Positions 34,444 through 44,628 of a stretch of DNA of 64,000 nt are shown here, one piece after another (within the stretch, counting starts at the first letter, position 1; each line of letters starts with the position of its first letter). Made by a program: the position numbers and the translations under genes. Location of the stretch: the NCBI RefSeq assembly GCF_000252855.1, contig NC_017045.1, positions 186,001 to 250,000 on the forward strand, in the 5' to 3' direction. Under the pieces are notes generated by a model that was not told the origin of the DNA, searched no databases, and worked only from the letters and a program-made list of their open reading frames with translations. Origin of the DNA: Riemerella anatipestifer ATCC 11845 = DSM 15868. Its GTDB lineage: Bacteria; Bacteroidota; Bacteroidia; Flavobacteriales; Weeksellaceae.

Positions 34444-35535
34444 ATGAAATGTGGAATTGTAGGTTTGCCTAATGTAGGAAAATCAACCTTGTTTAACTGT
34501 CTTAGTAATGCAAAAGCACAGAGTGCTAACTATCCTTTCTGTACCATAGAGCCTAACTTAGGAACGGTATCTGTACCAGACCAGAGATTGTTTGAGTTGG
34601 AAAAATTGGTTAATCCAGAGCGAGTTCTTCCTGCAGTGGTGGAGATAGTGGATATAGCGGGACTGGTTAAAGGAGCGAGTAGAGGAGAAGGTTTAGGTAA
34701 TCAGTTTTTGGCAAATATCCGTGAGTGTGAGGCTATTATCCATGTATTGAGATGTTTTGATAATGGGAATATCGTGCACGTAGAAGGTTCGGTGGACCCA
34801 TTAAGAGATAAAGAAATTATAGATATAGAGCTACAACTAAAAGACATAGAAACTCTAACTAAAGCGGTAGAAAAAGCTAAAAAGTTTATAAAATCAGGGA
34901 AGAAAGAGGATGTTTTAAAATACGAAACATTAAAAAATATCTTAGAGTTTGTAGAAAGCGGAAGAAATGCTCGTGAGTTTGAAACTGACGATATTACCCA
35001 GCTTATTATAGACGAAATACAATTATTAACTAAAAAGCCTGTGCTTTATCTTTGTAATGTAGATGAAAACTCTATTAAAAATGGTAATGAATGGATAAGT
35101 AAAGTGGAGGAAATAGCTCAAAAAGAAGGAGCGGAAGTGTTGGCTTTGGCAGCACAGATAGAGGCAGATATTAATGAGCTAGAAACCTACGAAGAACGCC
35201 AAATGTTCTCAGAAGAGTTAGGGCTAGAAGAGCCAGGAGTTAACCGTCTTATCCGTAAAGCGTATGAACTTTTAAAGTTGCAAACTTATTTCACAGCAGG
35301 CGTAAAAGAGGTAAGAGCATGGACGATAGGTAAAGGTTGGACGGCGCCTCAAGCGGCAGGAGTTATCCATACTGATTTTGAGAAAGGGTTTATCCGTGCG
35401 GAAGTAATTAAGTACGAAGATTTCATCAATTACGGTTCGGAAGCTAAGGTAAAAGAAGCAGGTAAACTTTCTGTGGAAGGTAAAGAATATGTGGTACAAG
35501 ACGGTGATATTATGCATTTTAGATTTAATGTTTAA
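34444..35535 (+). CDS. ychF: Redox-regulated ribosome-binding ATPase YchF
   Basis: 363 residues, full length. P-loop GLPNVGKSTLFN at residues 5-16, switch region VDIAGLVKGASRGEGLG (family signature), a NxxE-type base motif (YLCNVDEN) in place of NKxD, consistent with ATP preference, and a C-terminal TGS domain (AWTIGKGWTAPQAAGVIH to MHFRFNV). It binds ribosomes and influences stress responses. Monocistronic, with its own promoter and a shared bidirectional terminator. Confidence 0.97.
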   Translation: MKCGIVGLPNVGKSTLFNCLSNAKAQSANYPFCTIEPNLGTVSVPDQRLFELEKLVNPERVLPAVVEIVDIAGLVKGASRGEGLGNQFLANIRECEAIIHVLRCFDNGNIVHVEGSVDPLRDKEIIDIELQLKDIETLTKAVEKAKKFIKSGKKEDVLKYETLKNILEFVESGRNAREFETDDITQLIIDEIQLLTKKPVLYLCNVDENSIKNGNEWISKVEEIAQKEGAEVLALAAQIEADINELETYEERQMFSEELGLEEPGVNRLIRKAYELLKLQTYFTAGVKEVRAWTIGKGWTAPQAAGVIHTDFEKGFIRAEVIKYEDFINYGSEAKVKEAGKLSVEGKEYVVQDGDIMHFRFNV

Positions 35536-35553
35536 TATCTAAATCAAATAATA

Positions 35554-35589
35554 AAAAAATCCTCATAACTTAGTTGTGAGGATTTTTTG
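35554..35589. terminator. Bidirectional terminator between ychF and the transaldolase gene
   Basis: AAAAATCCTCA and TGAGGATTTTT form an 11-bp core stem whose loop extends pairing (AAC/GTT). A and T runs on both sides serve both convergent genes. Confidence 0.85.
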
Positions 35590-35611
35590 TTTTTAATTAT
35601 GATGTTGTTTA

Positions 35612-36265
35612 CTAGCCTAATTTCTGTGCATCAGCTACAAACTGTGCTAGACCATTATCCGTTAAAGGGTGTTTAAGTAAACTCAATATAGGAGCTAAAG
35701 GAGAAGTGATAACATCAGCACCTATCTTAGCACAATCTATAATGTGCATAGAGTGTCTTATAGAAGCGGCTAGAATTTCAGTTTCAAACATATAGTTATC
35801 ATATATAGTTCTGATTTCTTCTATTAAATTAAGTCCGTCAGTAGAGATGTCGTCCAGTCTTCCCAAGAAAGGCGATACATAAGTCGCTCCCGCCTTAGCT
35901 GCTAAAAGAGCTTGTCCTGCCGAAAATATTAAAGTGCAGTTAGTCTTAATACCTTTATCAGAAAAATACTTTATAGCTTTTATCCCGTCTTTTATCATTG
36001 GTATTTTTACCACGATATTAGGGTGGATGGCTACTAGTTCTTCGCCTTCTTTTATCATTTCTTCATAAGTTGTAGAAAGTACCTCTGCCGAAATATCTCC
36101 GTCTACCAGTTCGCAAATAGTTTTGTAGTGGTTAATTATAGCTTCTTTCCCTTGTATACCTTCTTTAGCCATTAGGGAAGGATTGGTAGTTACGCCATCT
36201 AAAATACCTAGATTTTTAGCTTCTTTAATTTGTTCAAGATTAGCGGTGTCAATAAAAAATTTCAT
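35612..36265 (-). CDS. fsa: Transaldolase-like / fructose-6-phosphate aldolase
   Basis: 217 residues from ATG 36265 ([20 protein letters not shown]). The longer start at 36292 lies in the -7 element and is not credible. Signature segments are [33 protein letters not shown] (Schiff-base Lys expected here), [18 protein letters not shown] and [11 protein letters not shown]. The small transaldolase subfamily (TalC/FSA, 210-225 residues) transfers or condenses dihydroxyacetone units; activity type cannot be fixed from sequence. Cytoplasmic, single gene. Confidence 0.93.
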   Translation of the reverse strand: MKFFIDTANLEQIKEAKNLGILDGVTTNPSLMAKEGIQGKEAIINHYKTICELVDGDISAEVLSTTYEEMIKEGEELVAIHPNIVVKIPMIKDGIKAIKYFSDKGIKTNCTLIFSAGQALLAAKAGATYVSPFLGRLDDISTDGLNLIEEIRTIYDNYMFETEILAASIRHSMHIIDCAKIGADVITSPLAPILSLLKHPLTDNGLAQFVADAQKLG

Positions 36266-36289
36266 TTTTAAATTAGATTTTTGTTTCAG

Positions 36290-36297
36290 CAAAGATA
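36290..36297 (-). promoter_or_regulatory. -7 element for the transaldolase gene
   Basis: TATCTTTG on the minus strand, 24 nt before the ATG at 36265. Confidence 0.6.
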
Positions 36298-36389
36298 GTA
36301 ATTTAATGTAAGAAGTCTAGTCAAATTTAGGGTTGATTGTAATCCCAATCTTATTTTTTTTATTATTTTTGTTGCTAAATAAAATAATT

Positions 36390-37208
36390 ATGTCATACGG
36401 ATTATTAAAAGGAAAAAAGGGAATTATATTTGGAGCTCTTAACGAGCAATCTATCGCTTGGAAAGTAGCAGAAAGATGTCATGAAGAAGGTGCTGAATTT
36501 ATCTTATCTAATGCACCTATCGCTATGAGAATGGGAGAATTAAACGCTTTGGCAGAAAAAACAGGAGCCGAAGTAATAGGGGCAGACGCTACTTCTATGG
36601 AAGATTTAGAAAAACTTTTTGATGCTGCGATAGAAAAATTTGGAAAGCTAGATTTTATTTTACACTCTATAGGAATGTCGGTTAATGTAAGAAAAGGAAA
36701 ACCTTATACTGACCTTAATTATAGCTTTTTAGAAAAAGGTTGGGATGTGTCGGCGGTTTCTTTCCATAAAGTTATGAAAACCGCTTGGGATAAAGATTGT
36801 ATGAACGAGTGGGGCTCTATTTTAGCACTTTCTTACATTGCAGCTCAGAGAACTTTCCCAGACTATAACGATATGGCAGATAACAAATCTTATTTGGAGA
36901 GTATTGCGAGAAGCTTTGGGTACTATTGGGGTGAAAGAAAAGTAAGAGTAAACACCATATCACAATCTCCAACACCTACAACAGCAGGAAGTGGGGTAAA
37001 AGGCTTTGGCGGTTTCTTGGGTTATGCAGAAGATATGTCTCCACTAGGTAACGCAACAGCTTTAGATTGTGCTAACTACTGCGTAGCTATGTTTTCTGAT
37101 TTAACAAGAAAGGTAACGATGCAAAATCTTTTCAACGATGGAGGATTTAGCAATACTGGGGTTTCTCAGAAGATAGTGGATAGGTATGACGAAAGTAAAG
37201 AAGATTAA
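36390..37208 (+). CDS. fabI: Enoyl-ACP reductase (NADH)
   Basis: 272 residues from ATG 36390 (MSYGLLKGKKGIIFGALNEQ). The preceding in-frame hydrophobic codons from 36333 are untranslated leader. NAD-binding GALNEQSIAWKVAERC, then DFILHSIGMS and the active-site pair Tyr-x6-Lys in DYNDMADNKSYLES. The close is typical of FabI (TMQNLFNDGGFSNTGVS). It reduces enoyl-ACP in fatty-acid elongation; target of triclosan-like inhibitors in the family. Monocistronic. Confidence 0.96.
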   Translation: MSYGLLKGKKGIIFGALNEQSIAWKVAERCHEEGAEFILSNAPIAMRMGELNALAEKTGAEVIGADATSMEDLEKLFDAAIEKFGKLDFILHSIGMSVNVRKGKPYTDLNYSFLEKGWDVSAVSFHKVMKTAWDKDCMNEWGSILALSYIAAQRTFPDYNDMADNKSYLESIARSFGYYWGERKVRVNTISQSPTPTTAGSGVKGFGGFLGYAEDMSPLGNATALDCANYCVAMFSDLTRKVTMQNLFNDGGFSNTGVSQKIVDRYDESKED

Positions 37209-37295
37209 TCTACTATACTTGAAATAAAAGTAATACCGAGGCCAGATACTAAAGTTTCGGTATTTCGTTTTAACCATTCCCAAATTAAATTAACG

Positions 37296-38378
37296 ATGAA
37301 AAAAGTCTTATCTTTGTGTGTTGCTTTATTAGCAATTTTATCATTAACTAATTGTAATCCTATATACAAAAAAATGAATATCGAAAAAGAATTTTACAAC
37401 GCTCTTCCAGAGGGTGTTTATGCAAAAATGGAAACTTCTAAAGGAAGTATGATTATCCAGTTTAACGACAAAGAATCTCCTGTAACTGTAGCTAACTTTG
37501 TTGGATTAGCACAAGGTACAATAGAAAATAAAGCTAAGAAAAAAGGAGAGCCTTATTATGATGGGATTATTTTCCATAGAGTTATCAAGGATTTTATGAT
37601 TCAAGGAGGAGACCCTACTGGAACGGGAATGGGAGATCCTGGTTATAAATTTGATGACGAGAAGAATGACCTAAAGCATGAGGGTAAAGGTTATCTATCC
37701 ATGGCTAATTCTGGTCCTAACACCAATGGTTCTCAGTTTTTTATTACAGAAGTGGCTACACCTTGGTTAGATGGTAGGCATACGGTGTTTGGTAAAGTGA
37801 TACAAGGTTTAGAAGTTATAGATGCTATTGCTAATGTAGAAAAAGGAGCACAAGATAAGCCAAAGCAAGATGTAGTAATACAAAAGGTAGAGGTTTTCAC
37901 TAAAGGTGATTCTTACAAAAACTATGATGCAGCAAAAATATTTAATGAAGGTAAGTCTAAAATCCAAGAAAGAAATAAAGCTTACATAGCTAAAAAAGAA
38001 GCAGAGGCAGCTAAGAAGTTAGAAGAGTTAAAGGCAGGAATGACAGCTACAGCGTCTGGACTTTTATATAAAATTACAAAATCTACTGAAGGTAAAGCTC
38101 CTAAAGCAGGTGATATGGTGGCAGTACACTATGCAGGAAGATTAACTAACGGGCAAGAGTTTGATAACTCTTTTAAAAGAGGAGAACCAATAGAGTTTCC
38201 TGTGGGGACTGGTAGAGTAATTAAAGGTTGGGACGAAGGTATTATGCTTCTTAAAGAAGGCGAGCAAGCAACATTGCTTATCCCATCTAATTTGGCTTAT
38301 GGAGAAAGAGGTGCAGGAGGTGTTATTCCACCTAATGCGTGGCTATTATTTGATGTAGAATTGGTTAAAGTTAAATAA
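37296..38378 (+). CDS. Lipoprotein with cyclophilin and FKBP peptidyl-prolyl isomerase domains
   Basis: 360 residues. The signal peptide ends in a lipobox LSLTNC (Cys at about residue 20). A cyclophilin domain follows at about 40-210 ([45 protein letters not shown]), a charged coiled linker at 215-245, and an FKBP domain at 250-360 ([52 protein letters not shown]). Both isomerase types in one lipoprotein suggests an envelope folding factor for secreted proteins. The fusion is seen in other flavobacteria. Single gene followed by a strong terminator. Confidence 0.95.
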   Translation: MKKVLSLCVALLAILSLTNCNPIYKKMNIEKEFYNALPEGVYAKMETSKGSMIIQFNDKESPVTVANFVGLAQGTIENKAKKKGEPYYDGIIFHRVIKDFMIQGGDPTGTGMGDPGYKFDDEKNDLKHEGKGYLSMANSGPNTNGSQFFITEVATPWLDGRHTVFGKVIQGLEVIDAIANVEKGAQDKPKQDVVIQKVEVFTKGDSYKNYDAAKIFNEGKSKIQERNKAYIAKKEAEAAKKLEELKAGMTATASGLLYKITKSTEGKAPKAGDMVAVHYAGRLTNGQEFDNSFKRGEPIEFPVGTGRVIKGWDEGIMLLKEGEQATLLIPSNLAYGERGAGGVIPPNAWLLFDVELVKVK

Positions 38379-38399
38379 CTTACATTTTATTCTCAGATA

Positions 38400-38432
38400 T
38401 TAAGGGCTTGGTGGTTTTCATCAAGCCCTTAA
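38400..38432 (+). terminator. Terminator after the isomerase gene
   Basis: TTAAGGGCTTG and CAAGCCCTTAA form a perfect 11-bp stem with an 11-nt loop, followed by TTTGTTAT. Confidence 0.85.
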
Positions 38433-38543
38433 TTTGTTATAAATCTGATGATTAGTTTCTATGTGGAATTTATTTTGTATGTTTTGCATATTATTTATAA
38501 TATTGATTATTATTGATTTAACTTAAATTTAACATTTAATTAT

Positions 38544-38555
38544 TATGCATGCATA
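38544..38555. promoter_or_regulatory. Candidate MarR operator
   Basis: TATGCATGCATA, a perfect 12-bp palindrome, lies 10 nt upstream of the -7 element of the marR gene, between the expected -33 and -7 positions. Autoregulatory MarR sites are usually such short palindromes overlapping the promoter (inference). Confidence 0.5.
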
Positions 38556-38565
38556 GTATTTGTAT

Positions 38566-38573
38566 TATATTTG
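38566..38573 (+). promoter_or_regulatory. -7 element for the marR-fad operon
   Basis: TATATTTG, 25 nt before the ATG at 38599. Confidence 0.6.
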
Positions 38574-38598
38574 AAGTACAAAGTTTTTAGATATAAAA

Positions 38599-39048
38599 AT
38601 GGAATCAAATAAAGACAAAATAGAAAACATAGATTTAATACTTAAATCCACTTGGTTAGCTGTTTCTAGAATGTATTCGGAGAAAGCTCAAGAGCATGAT
38701 TCAACTACTGTACAGGCACTTACTTTGCTGAAAATAGACCCAAAGAACGGAACTAGAAGCACCAATTTAGGTCCTAAAATGGCGATAGAACCCACTTCGC
38801 TTACAAGGATTATTAAACTATTGGAGGATAATGGCTATATCTACAAGGATAAATCTTCTGTAGATAAAAGAGAAGTTATCATTAAGCTAACTGAAAAGGG
38901 TTTAGAGTCTAGAAATTTATCCAAGGCGATGGTACTTAACTTTAATAAATTAATTCTTGAGAGAATTTCACCCGAAAAATTAGAGGTTTTTAAAGAGGTA
39001 ACTAATGATATTGTGAAGATTGCCAACGAACTCAACCGTAAAAAATAA
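38599..39048 (+). CDS. MarR family transcriptional regulator
   Basis: 149 residues. Winged helix-turn-helix with TSLTRIIKLLEDNGYIYKDK (recognition helix and wing start) and SSVDKREVIIKLTEKG, the DxR wing signature of MarR. It heads an operon with three fatty-acid beta-oxidation genes (23 nt to the next), so it most likely represses them and is relieved by acyl-CoA or fatty acid, as FadR/PsrA-type regulators do elsewhere (inference). A palindrome at 38544 may be its operator. Confidence 0.92.
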   Translation: MESNKDKIENIDLILKSTWLAVSRMYSEKAQEHDSTTVQALTLLKIDPKNGTRSTNLGPKMAIEPTSLTRIIKLLEDNGYIYKDKSSVDKREVIIKLTEKGLESRNLSKAMVLNFNKLILERISPEKLEVFKEVTNDIVKIANELNRKK

Positions 39049-39071
39049 ATAAAAATAGAATTATACTTAAT

Positions 39072-41477
39072 ATGAAAAGAAGAATTAAACACATTACCGT
39101 TCTTGGTTCAGGAATTATGGGTGCTGGTATAGCGGCTCATTTTGCCAATATAGGCGTAGAGGTGCTTATGCTAGATATTGTTCCTTTTGAACTTACAGAA
39201 GCGGAACAGAAAAAAGGTCTTACTAAAGAGGATAAAGCCTTTAGAAATAGAATTGCGACTGAAAATTTGGAGAAACTTAAAAAGGCAAGTCCTGCATTGC
39301 TTTACACTCCAAAATTTGCAGATAGAATAACGGTAGGTAACTTTGATGATGATATGTCTAAAATCAAAAATACCGACTGGATTATTGAGGTGGTAGTAGA
39401 GAGATTGGATATTAAAAAATCGGTTTACGAAAAGATAGAGCAATACAGAAAAGAAGGTACTTTGGTTTCTTCTAATACATCGGGTATTCCTATCCATCTT
39501 CTTACTGAGGGCAGAAGCGATGATTTTAAGAAATATTTTGCAGGGACACACTTCTTCAATCCAGTAAGATATTTACCACTTTTAGAAATTATTCCTACTC
39601 CAGAGACCGCTCCAGAAGTGGTAGATTTCTATATGGAATACGGGGCTAAATTTTTAGGGAAAACTACAGTTTTAGCGAAAGATACACCAGCCTTTATTGC
39701 GAATAGAATAGGTGTTTTTGGTATGATGGATTTACTTCACAAAGTACAAAAACTAGGGTTAAGTGTATCTGATGTAGATAAACTAACAGGCCCAGTAATT
39801 GGTAGACCGAAATCTGCGACATTTAGAACGGCAGATGTGGTGGGGCTGGATACACTTGTACACGTGGCTAATGGAGTTAGAGAAAGTGGAGCAGAGGCGG
39901 AAGAGTTTAAGGCGGTATTCCAGTTGCCAGATTATATCCAAAAAATGATGGATAATAATTGGCTAGGTTCTAAAACAGAACAAGGTTTCTTTAAGAAAGT
40001 TAAAAATGCCGATGGCAAATCAGAGATATTAGGATTAAACTTAGATACCTTAGAATATGAGTTACAAGATAAGTCTTCTTTCCCTACTTTAGAATTAACT
40101 AAAAATATTGACAAACCTATTGATAGATTTAAAGTTTTAATAGGGGGTAAAGATAAGGCAGGCGAGTTGTATCGCAGCACTTTGGGAGCATTGTTTGCCT
40201 ATGTTTCTCACAAAGTTCCAGAAATTTCAGGCGAAGTTTATAAGATAGATGATGCTATGCGTGCTGGATTTGGTTGGGAAAATGGACCTTTTGAAATTTG
40301 GGACGCTGTAGGTGTTCAAAAAGGTGTAGAATTGGCCAAGGAAGCAGGGTATGAAGTATCAGATTGGGTTAAATCTTTAGCAGAGCAAGGTAAAGCGTTT
40401 TATCAAGTGAGTGAAGAAGGTCAAACTTTATACTTTGATAAAACTAAGGCAGATTATCAGTCTATACCAGGGCAAGATGCCTTTATCATTTTAGATAATA
40501 TTAGAAAAAATAAAACGCTTTGGAGCAATTCAGGTTCGGCGATACAGTATTTAGGTGATGGTATCATCAACTTTGAAATTCGTTCTAAGATGAACTCTCT
40601 TGGAGGAGAAGTTTTAGACGGTCTTAACAGAGCGATAGACCTAGCAGAAAAGGAATACGATGGTCTAGTAGTGGCTAACCAAGGAGCTAATTTCTCGGTG
40701 GGTGCTAACTTAGCTATGATTCTGATGATGGCGATTGACCAAGATTGGGACGATTTGAATATGGCGATTGCTTATTTCCAAAAGTCAATGATGAGGCTTC
40801 GTTACTCTTCAATACCAGTAGTGGTAGCTCCGTTTGGAATGACACTAGGTGGAGGTTGCGAGATGACGCTTCACGCTGACCGTGTGGTAGCTGTTGCAGA
40901 AACTTACATTGGTCTGGTAGAAGTAGGTGTAGGGGTTATCCCAGGCGGTGGTGGTACTAAAGAAATGACTTTAAGAACCATGAAACAAATGTCTAAAGAC
41001 GATGTTAAAAATAACCGTCTAAGAGATGCCTTTATGAATATTGCTATGGGTAAAGTGGCTACTTCGGCTTACGAAGCCTATGATATGGATATTCTTCAGC
41101 ATGGTAAAGACTTTGTGGTAGTCAATAAAAATAGACAGATTGCAGAGGCTAAAAAAGTAGCGTTACTAATGGCAGAACAAGGCTATACACAGCCTGTTTC
41201 TGAGAAAGTAAGAGTTCTAGGTAAAGATACATTAGGTATGTTCTATGTAGGTACAGACCAAATGCTTACAGGTAATTTTATTTCCGAACATGATAAGAAA
41301 ATTGCAGATAAGTTAGCTTTTGTAATGGCAGGAGGAAATCTTTCTGAAGAAACTTTAGTTACAGAGCAATACCTTCTTAACTTAGAGAGAGAGACTTTCT
41401 TACAGCTTTGTGGAGAGAGAAAAACTTTAGAACGTATCCAATTTATGCTTCAAAAAGGAAAACCACTAAGAAACTAA
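39072..41477 (+). CDS. fadB: 3-hydroxyacyl-CoA dehydrogenase / enoyl-CoA hydratase fusion
   Basis: 801 residues. The dehydrogenase comes first: NAD-binding GSGIMGAGIAAHFANIG at about 12-28, AGTHFFNPVRYLPLLEI and DTPAFIANRIGVFGM. A second C-terminal dehydrogenase-like domain follows to about 480. A crotonase/enoyl-CoA hydratase domain lies at about 500-720 (NQGANFSVGANLAMI, PFGMTLGGGCEMTLHADR, LVEVGVGVIPGGGGTKEM). The order (dehydrogenase then hydratase) is that of Bacillus FadN, reverse to E. coli FadB. It catalyses two steps of beta-oxidation. Operon with marR, thiolase and acyl-CoA dehydrogenase. Confidence 0.95.
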   Translation: MKRRIKHITVLGSGIMGAGIAAHFANIGVEVLMLDIVPFELTEAEQKKGLTKEDKAFRNRIATENLEKLKKASPALLYTPKFADRITVGNFDDDMSKIKNTDWIIEVVVERLDIKKSVYEKIEQYRKEGTLVSSNTSGIPIHLLTEGRSDDFKKYFAGTHFFNPVRYLPLLEIIPTPETAPEVVDFYMEYGAKFLGKTTVLAKDTPAFIANRIGVFGMMDLLHKVQKLGLSVSDVDKLTGPVIGRPKSATFRTADVVGLDTLVHVANGVRESGAEAEEFKAVFQLPDYIQKMMDNNWLGSKTEQGFFKKVKNADGKSEILGLNLDTLEYELQDKSSFPTLELTKNIDKPIDRFKVLIGGKDKAGELYRSTLGALFAYVSHKVPEISGEVYKIDDAMRAGFGWENGPFEIWDAVGVQKGVELAKEAGYEVSDWVKSLAEQGKAFYQVSEEGQTLYFDKTKADYQSIPGQDAFIILDNIRKNKTLWSNSGSAIQYLGDGIINFEIRSKMNSLGGEVLDGLNRAIDLAEKEYDGLVVANQGANFSVGANLAMILMMAIDQDWDDLNMAIAYFQKSMMRLRYSSIPVVVAPFGMTLGGGCEMTLHADRVVAVAETYIGLVEVGVGVIPGGGGTKEMTLRTMKQMSKDDVKNNRLRDAFMNIAMGKVATSAYEAYDMDILQHGKDFVVVNKNRQIAEAKKVALLMAEQGYTQPVSEKVRVLGKDTLGMFYVGTDQMLTGNFISEHDKKIADKLAFVMAGGNLSEETLVTEQYLLNLERETFLQLCGERKTLERIQFMLQKGKPLRN

Positions 41478-41545
41478 TTTAGAACTAAACAATCAATTCT
41501 GTACAAAAAGTGCTTTTAGCATAAGTACACAATACAAAGAAATAT

Positions 41546-42724
41546 ATGAAAACAGCATACATAATAAAAGGTTACAGAACAGCTGTAGGCAAGGCACCTA
41601 AAGGGTCTTTAAGATTTACAAGGCCAGATGTGATGGCAGCTAAAGTAATAGAAAAACTGATGAGCGATGTGCCTCAGTTAGATAAAGATAGAATAGATGA
41701 CCTCATCGTGGGGAATGCAATGCCAGAGGCAGAACAAGGGCTTAATATAGCGAGGCTGATTTCGCTTATGGGGCTTAATACAGATAAAGTTCCAGGAGTT
41801 ACGGTGAACAGATATTGTGCTTCAGGGTCTGAAGCTATTGCGATTGCTTCGGCTAAAATTCAGGCAGGTATGGCAGACTGTATCATTGCAGGGGGAACGG
41901 AATCTATGAGCTTTATTCCAATGGGTGGGTACAAGCCTGTACCAGAGACGGATATAGCTAAGTCTAACCCTGACTACTATTGGGGAATGGGCTATACAGC
42001 AGAAGCGGTGGCAAAACAATACAACATCAGTAGAGAGGAGCAAGATTTATTCGCTTTTGAATCACACCAAAAAGCATTAAAGGCATTGGCGGAAAATAAA
42101 TTTGCCAATCAAATTGTGCCTATTTCAGTAGAATATACCTTCCTTGATGAAAATCAAAAGTTACAAACTAAATCTTTTGACTTCTCTGTGGACGAAGGTC
42201 CTAGAAAAGATACTTCTTTAGAAGGTTTGGCTAAACTAAGACCTGTATTTGCGAATGGAGGAAGCGTTACGGCAGGTAACTCATCACAAATGTCAGACGG
42301 AGCAGCGTTTGTTATTGTAATGTCTGAAGATATGGTAAAAGAGTTAGGCTTACAGCCTGAAGCAAGGTTAGTATCTTATGCAGCAGCAGGTCTAGAGCCG
42401 AGAATTATGGGTATGGGACCTGTTTACGCTATTCCAAAAGCACTTAAACAAGCAGGCTTACAACTTAAAGATATAGATTTAATAGAGCTGAACGAGGCAT
42501 TTGCCTCTCAATCAGTAGCAATTAAAAAGGAGTTAGACCTTAATCCAGAGATTGTAAATGTGAATGGAGGTGCTATTGCATTAGGACACCCGCTAGGTTG
42601 TACAGGTACTAAACTTACCGTTCAGCTTTTAGACGAAATGAGACAAAGAGGCAGCAAATACGGTATGGTAACTATGTGCGTAGGAACAGGACAGGGAGCT
42701 GCAAGTATTTTTGAGCTTTTATAA
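41546..42724 (+). CDS. fadA: Acetyl-CoA C-acyltransferase (thiolase)
   Basis: 392 residues, the usual length. Nucleophile Cys in [19 protein letters not shown] (near residue 93), [13 protein letters not shown], His in [17 protein letters not shown] and the second Cys in [14 protein letters not shown]. It releases acetyl-CoA in the last step of beta-oxidation. It lies 68 nt after the fadB-type gene and 51 nt before the acyl-CoA dehydrogenase gene. Confidence 0.96.
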   Translation: MKTAYIIKGYRTAVGKAPKGSLRFTRPDVMAAKVIEKLMSDVPQLDKDRIDDLIVGNAMPEAEQGLNIARLISLMGLNTDKVPGVTVNRYCASGSEAIAIASAKIQAGMADCIIAGGTESMSFIPMGGYKPVPETDIAKSNPDYYWGMGYTAEAVAKQYNISREEQDLFAFESHQKALKALAENKFANQIVPISVEYTFLDENQKLQTKSFDFSVDEGPRKDTSLEGLAKLRPVFANGGSVTAGNSSQMSDGAAFVIVMSEDMVKELGLQPEARLVSYAAAGLEPRIMGMGPVYAIPKALKQAGLQLKDIDLIELNEAFASQSVAIKKELDLNPEIVNVNGGAIALGHPLGCTGTKLTVQLLDEMRQRGSKYGMVTMCVGTGQGAASIFELL

Positions 42725-42775
42725 GAGTTCAAAAATGATTTAATATTTAATAATACAACACTTAAAATTTACAAA

Positions 42776-44554
42776 ATGAGTACAATACTAAAAGGGGGAG
42801 AATTTTTAATTAAAGAAACTCCAGCAACACAAATTTTCTCAATAGAGGAACTGTCAGAAGAACAAAAAATGCTTAGAGACTCTGCAAAGGAGTTTATAGA
42901 TAGAACCGTAATCCCAAATAGGGAGCGTTTTGAAAAGAAAGATTATGCTTTTACAGAAGAGTGTATGAAAGAAATCGGAGCTATGGGCTTTTTAGGAATT
43001 TCGGTTCCTGAGTCTTATGGTGGTTTGGGTATGGGCTTTGTAACCACTATGTTGGCTTGTGATTATCTGTCGGGAGCTACGGGGTCTTTGGCTACGGCAT
43101 ACGGAGCACATACAGGTATCGGTACGCTGCCTATTTTACTTTACGGAACGGAAGCTCAAAAACAAAAATATCTACCAGACTTAGCTACAGGGGCTAAATT
43201 TGGAGCTTACTGCCTTACAGAGCCAGACGCAGGGTCTGATGCCAACAGCGGAAAAACTAAGGCAAGACTTTCAGAAGATGGTAAACATTATATCATCAAC
43301 GGTCAAAAAATGTGGATTTCTAATGCAGGTTTTGCAGATACCTTCACTTTCTTTGCTAAAATAGATGACGACAAAAATATCACTGGGTTTGTGGTTAATC
43401 GTTCCGAGTTAGAAAATCCAGAAAGTCTAACTTTCGGGGAGGAAGAGCATAAACTTGGTATCCGTGCTTCTTCTACGCGTCAGGTATTCTTTAACGATAT
43501 GAAAGTGCCTGTAGAGTGTCTTTTAGGAGAGAGAAACAATGGGTTTAAAATCGCTCTTAACGCGCTTAATGTGGGTAGAATTAAACTTGCTGCAGCTTGT
43601 TTAGATGCTCAAAGAAGAATCCTTAGCTATTCTATCCAATATGCTAACGAGAGAAAGCAGTTCGGAACTTCTATTTCTACTTTTGGGGCTATCCGTAAGA
43701 AAGTAGCGGAAATGGCAACTGGTATATTTGTGAGTGAAGCAGGTTCTTACCGTGCGGCTAAAGATGTTCAGGATAAGATAGATGAACTCGTAGCGGGAGG
43801 AATGAACCACCAAGAGGCAGAGCTTAAAGGAGTAGAGGAGTATGCAGTAGAATGTTCTATATTAAAAGTATTCGTGTCTGATTTGTTGCAACAATCGGCT
43901 GATGAGGGGATTCAGATTTTTGGAGGAATGGGCTTCTCGGAGGATACACCAATGGAAGCGGCTTGGAGAGACTCTAGAATTTCTAGAATCTACGAAGGAA
44001 CCAATGAGATTAACCGATTGTTAGCCGTAGGTATGCTGATTAAAAAAGCGATGAAAGGGCAAATAGACCTAATGTCTCCAGCAATGGCAGTAGGTAAGGA
44101 GTTGATGTCTATCCCGTCTTTTGAAACGCCAGATTATTCTGCATTTATGAGTGAGGAAAAGGCGATGATTGCTAATCTTAAAAAGGTTTTCCTAATGGTT
44201 TCAGGAGCGGCTTTACAGAAGTATATGATGGATATTGAAAAACAACAGCATCTTCTACTAAATGCATCTGAAATTCTTAACCAAATTTATATGGCGGAGT
44301 CTGCTATTTTAAGAGCAGAGAAGCATTATGCACCAGATTCTGCAGAGGCAGCAATGGCACAGCTGAATCTTTATAAAGCAGTAGAGAAGATTATTGTATC
44401 TGCTAAAGAAGGTATTGTGTCTTTTGCAGAAGGCGATGAGCAAAGAATGATGCTTTCTGGTCTTAGAAGATTTACTAAATATACCAACACCCCTAATGTA
44501 ATTGCCCTTACTGAAAAAGTAGCGAAACATTTTATTGAAAAAGGAGGGTATTAA
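42776..44554 (+). CDS. Acyl-CoA dehydrogenase
   Basis: 592 residues. Standard acyl-CoA dehydrogenase domains occupy residues 20-400: TEPDAGSDANSGKTKA (FAD-binding motif), GQKMWISNAGFADTF, YANERKQFGTSISTFGAIRK and the active-site region RISRIYEGTNEINRLL. A C-terminal extension of about 180 helical residues is typical of long- and very-long-chain enzymes. It performs the first beta-oxidation step and passes electrons to ETF. Last gene of the operon; a terminator follows at 44588. Confidence 0.95.
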   Translation: MSTILKGGEFLIKETPATQIFSIEELSEEQKMLRDSAKEFIDRTVIPNRERFEKKDYAFTEECMKEIGAMGFLGISVPESYGGLGMGFVTTMLACDYLSGATGSLATAYGAHTGIGTLPILLYGTEAQKQKYLPDLATGAKFGAYCLTEPDAGSDANSGKTKARLSEDGKHYIINGQKMWISNAGFADTFTFFAKIDDDKNITGFVVNRSELENPESLTFGEEEHKLGIRASSTRQVFFNDMKVPVECLLGERNNGFKIALNALNVGRIKLAAACLDAQRRILSYSIQYANERKQFGTSISTFGAIRKKVAEMATGIFVSEAGSYRAAKDVQDKIDELVAGGMNHQEAELKGVEEYAVECSILKVFVSDLLQQSADEGIQIFGGMGFSEDTPMEAAWRDSRISRIYEGTNEINRLLAVGMLIKKAMKGQIDLMSPAMAVGKELMSIPSFETPDYSAFMSEEKAMIANLKKVFLMVSGAALQKYMMDIEKQQHLLLNASEILNQIYMAESAILRAEKHYAPDSAEAAMAQLNLYKAVEKIIVSAKEGIVSFAEGDEQRMMLSGLRRFTKYTNTPNVIALTEKVAKHFIEKGGY

Positions 44555-44587
44555 GAGTAAAGTATAAGCAGTTATTGAATTTTTGAA

Positions 44588-44616
44588 AAATTGAGGTTTT
44601 TATAGAACCTCAATTT
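44588..44616 (+). terminator. Terminator of the fad operon
   Basis: AAATTGAGGTT and AACCTCAATTT form a perfect 11-bp stem with a 7-nt loop, followed by TTTTTGT. Confidence 0.9.
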
Positions 44617-44628
44617 TTTTTGTATAAA

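Noticed and set aside
36333-36389. Hydrophobic N-terminal extension of FabI as a membrane anchor
   Set aside because: FabI is cytosolic and starts MSYGLLKGKKG. The extension is T-rich leader sequence that happens to be open.
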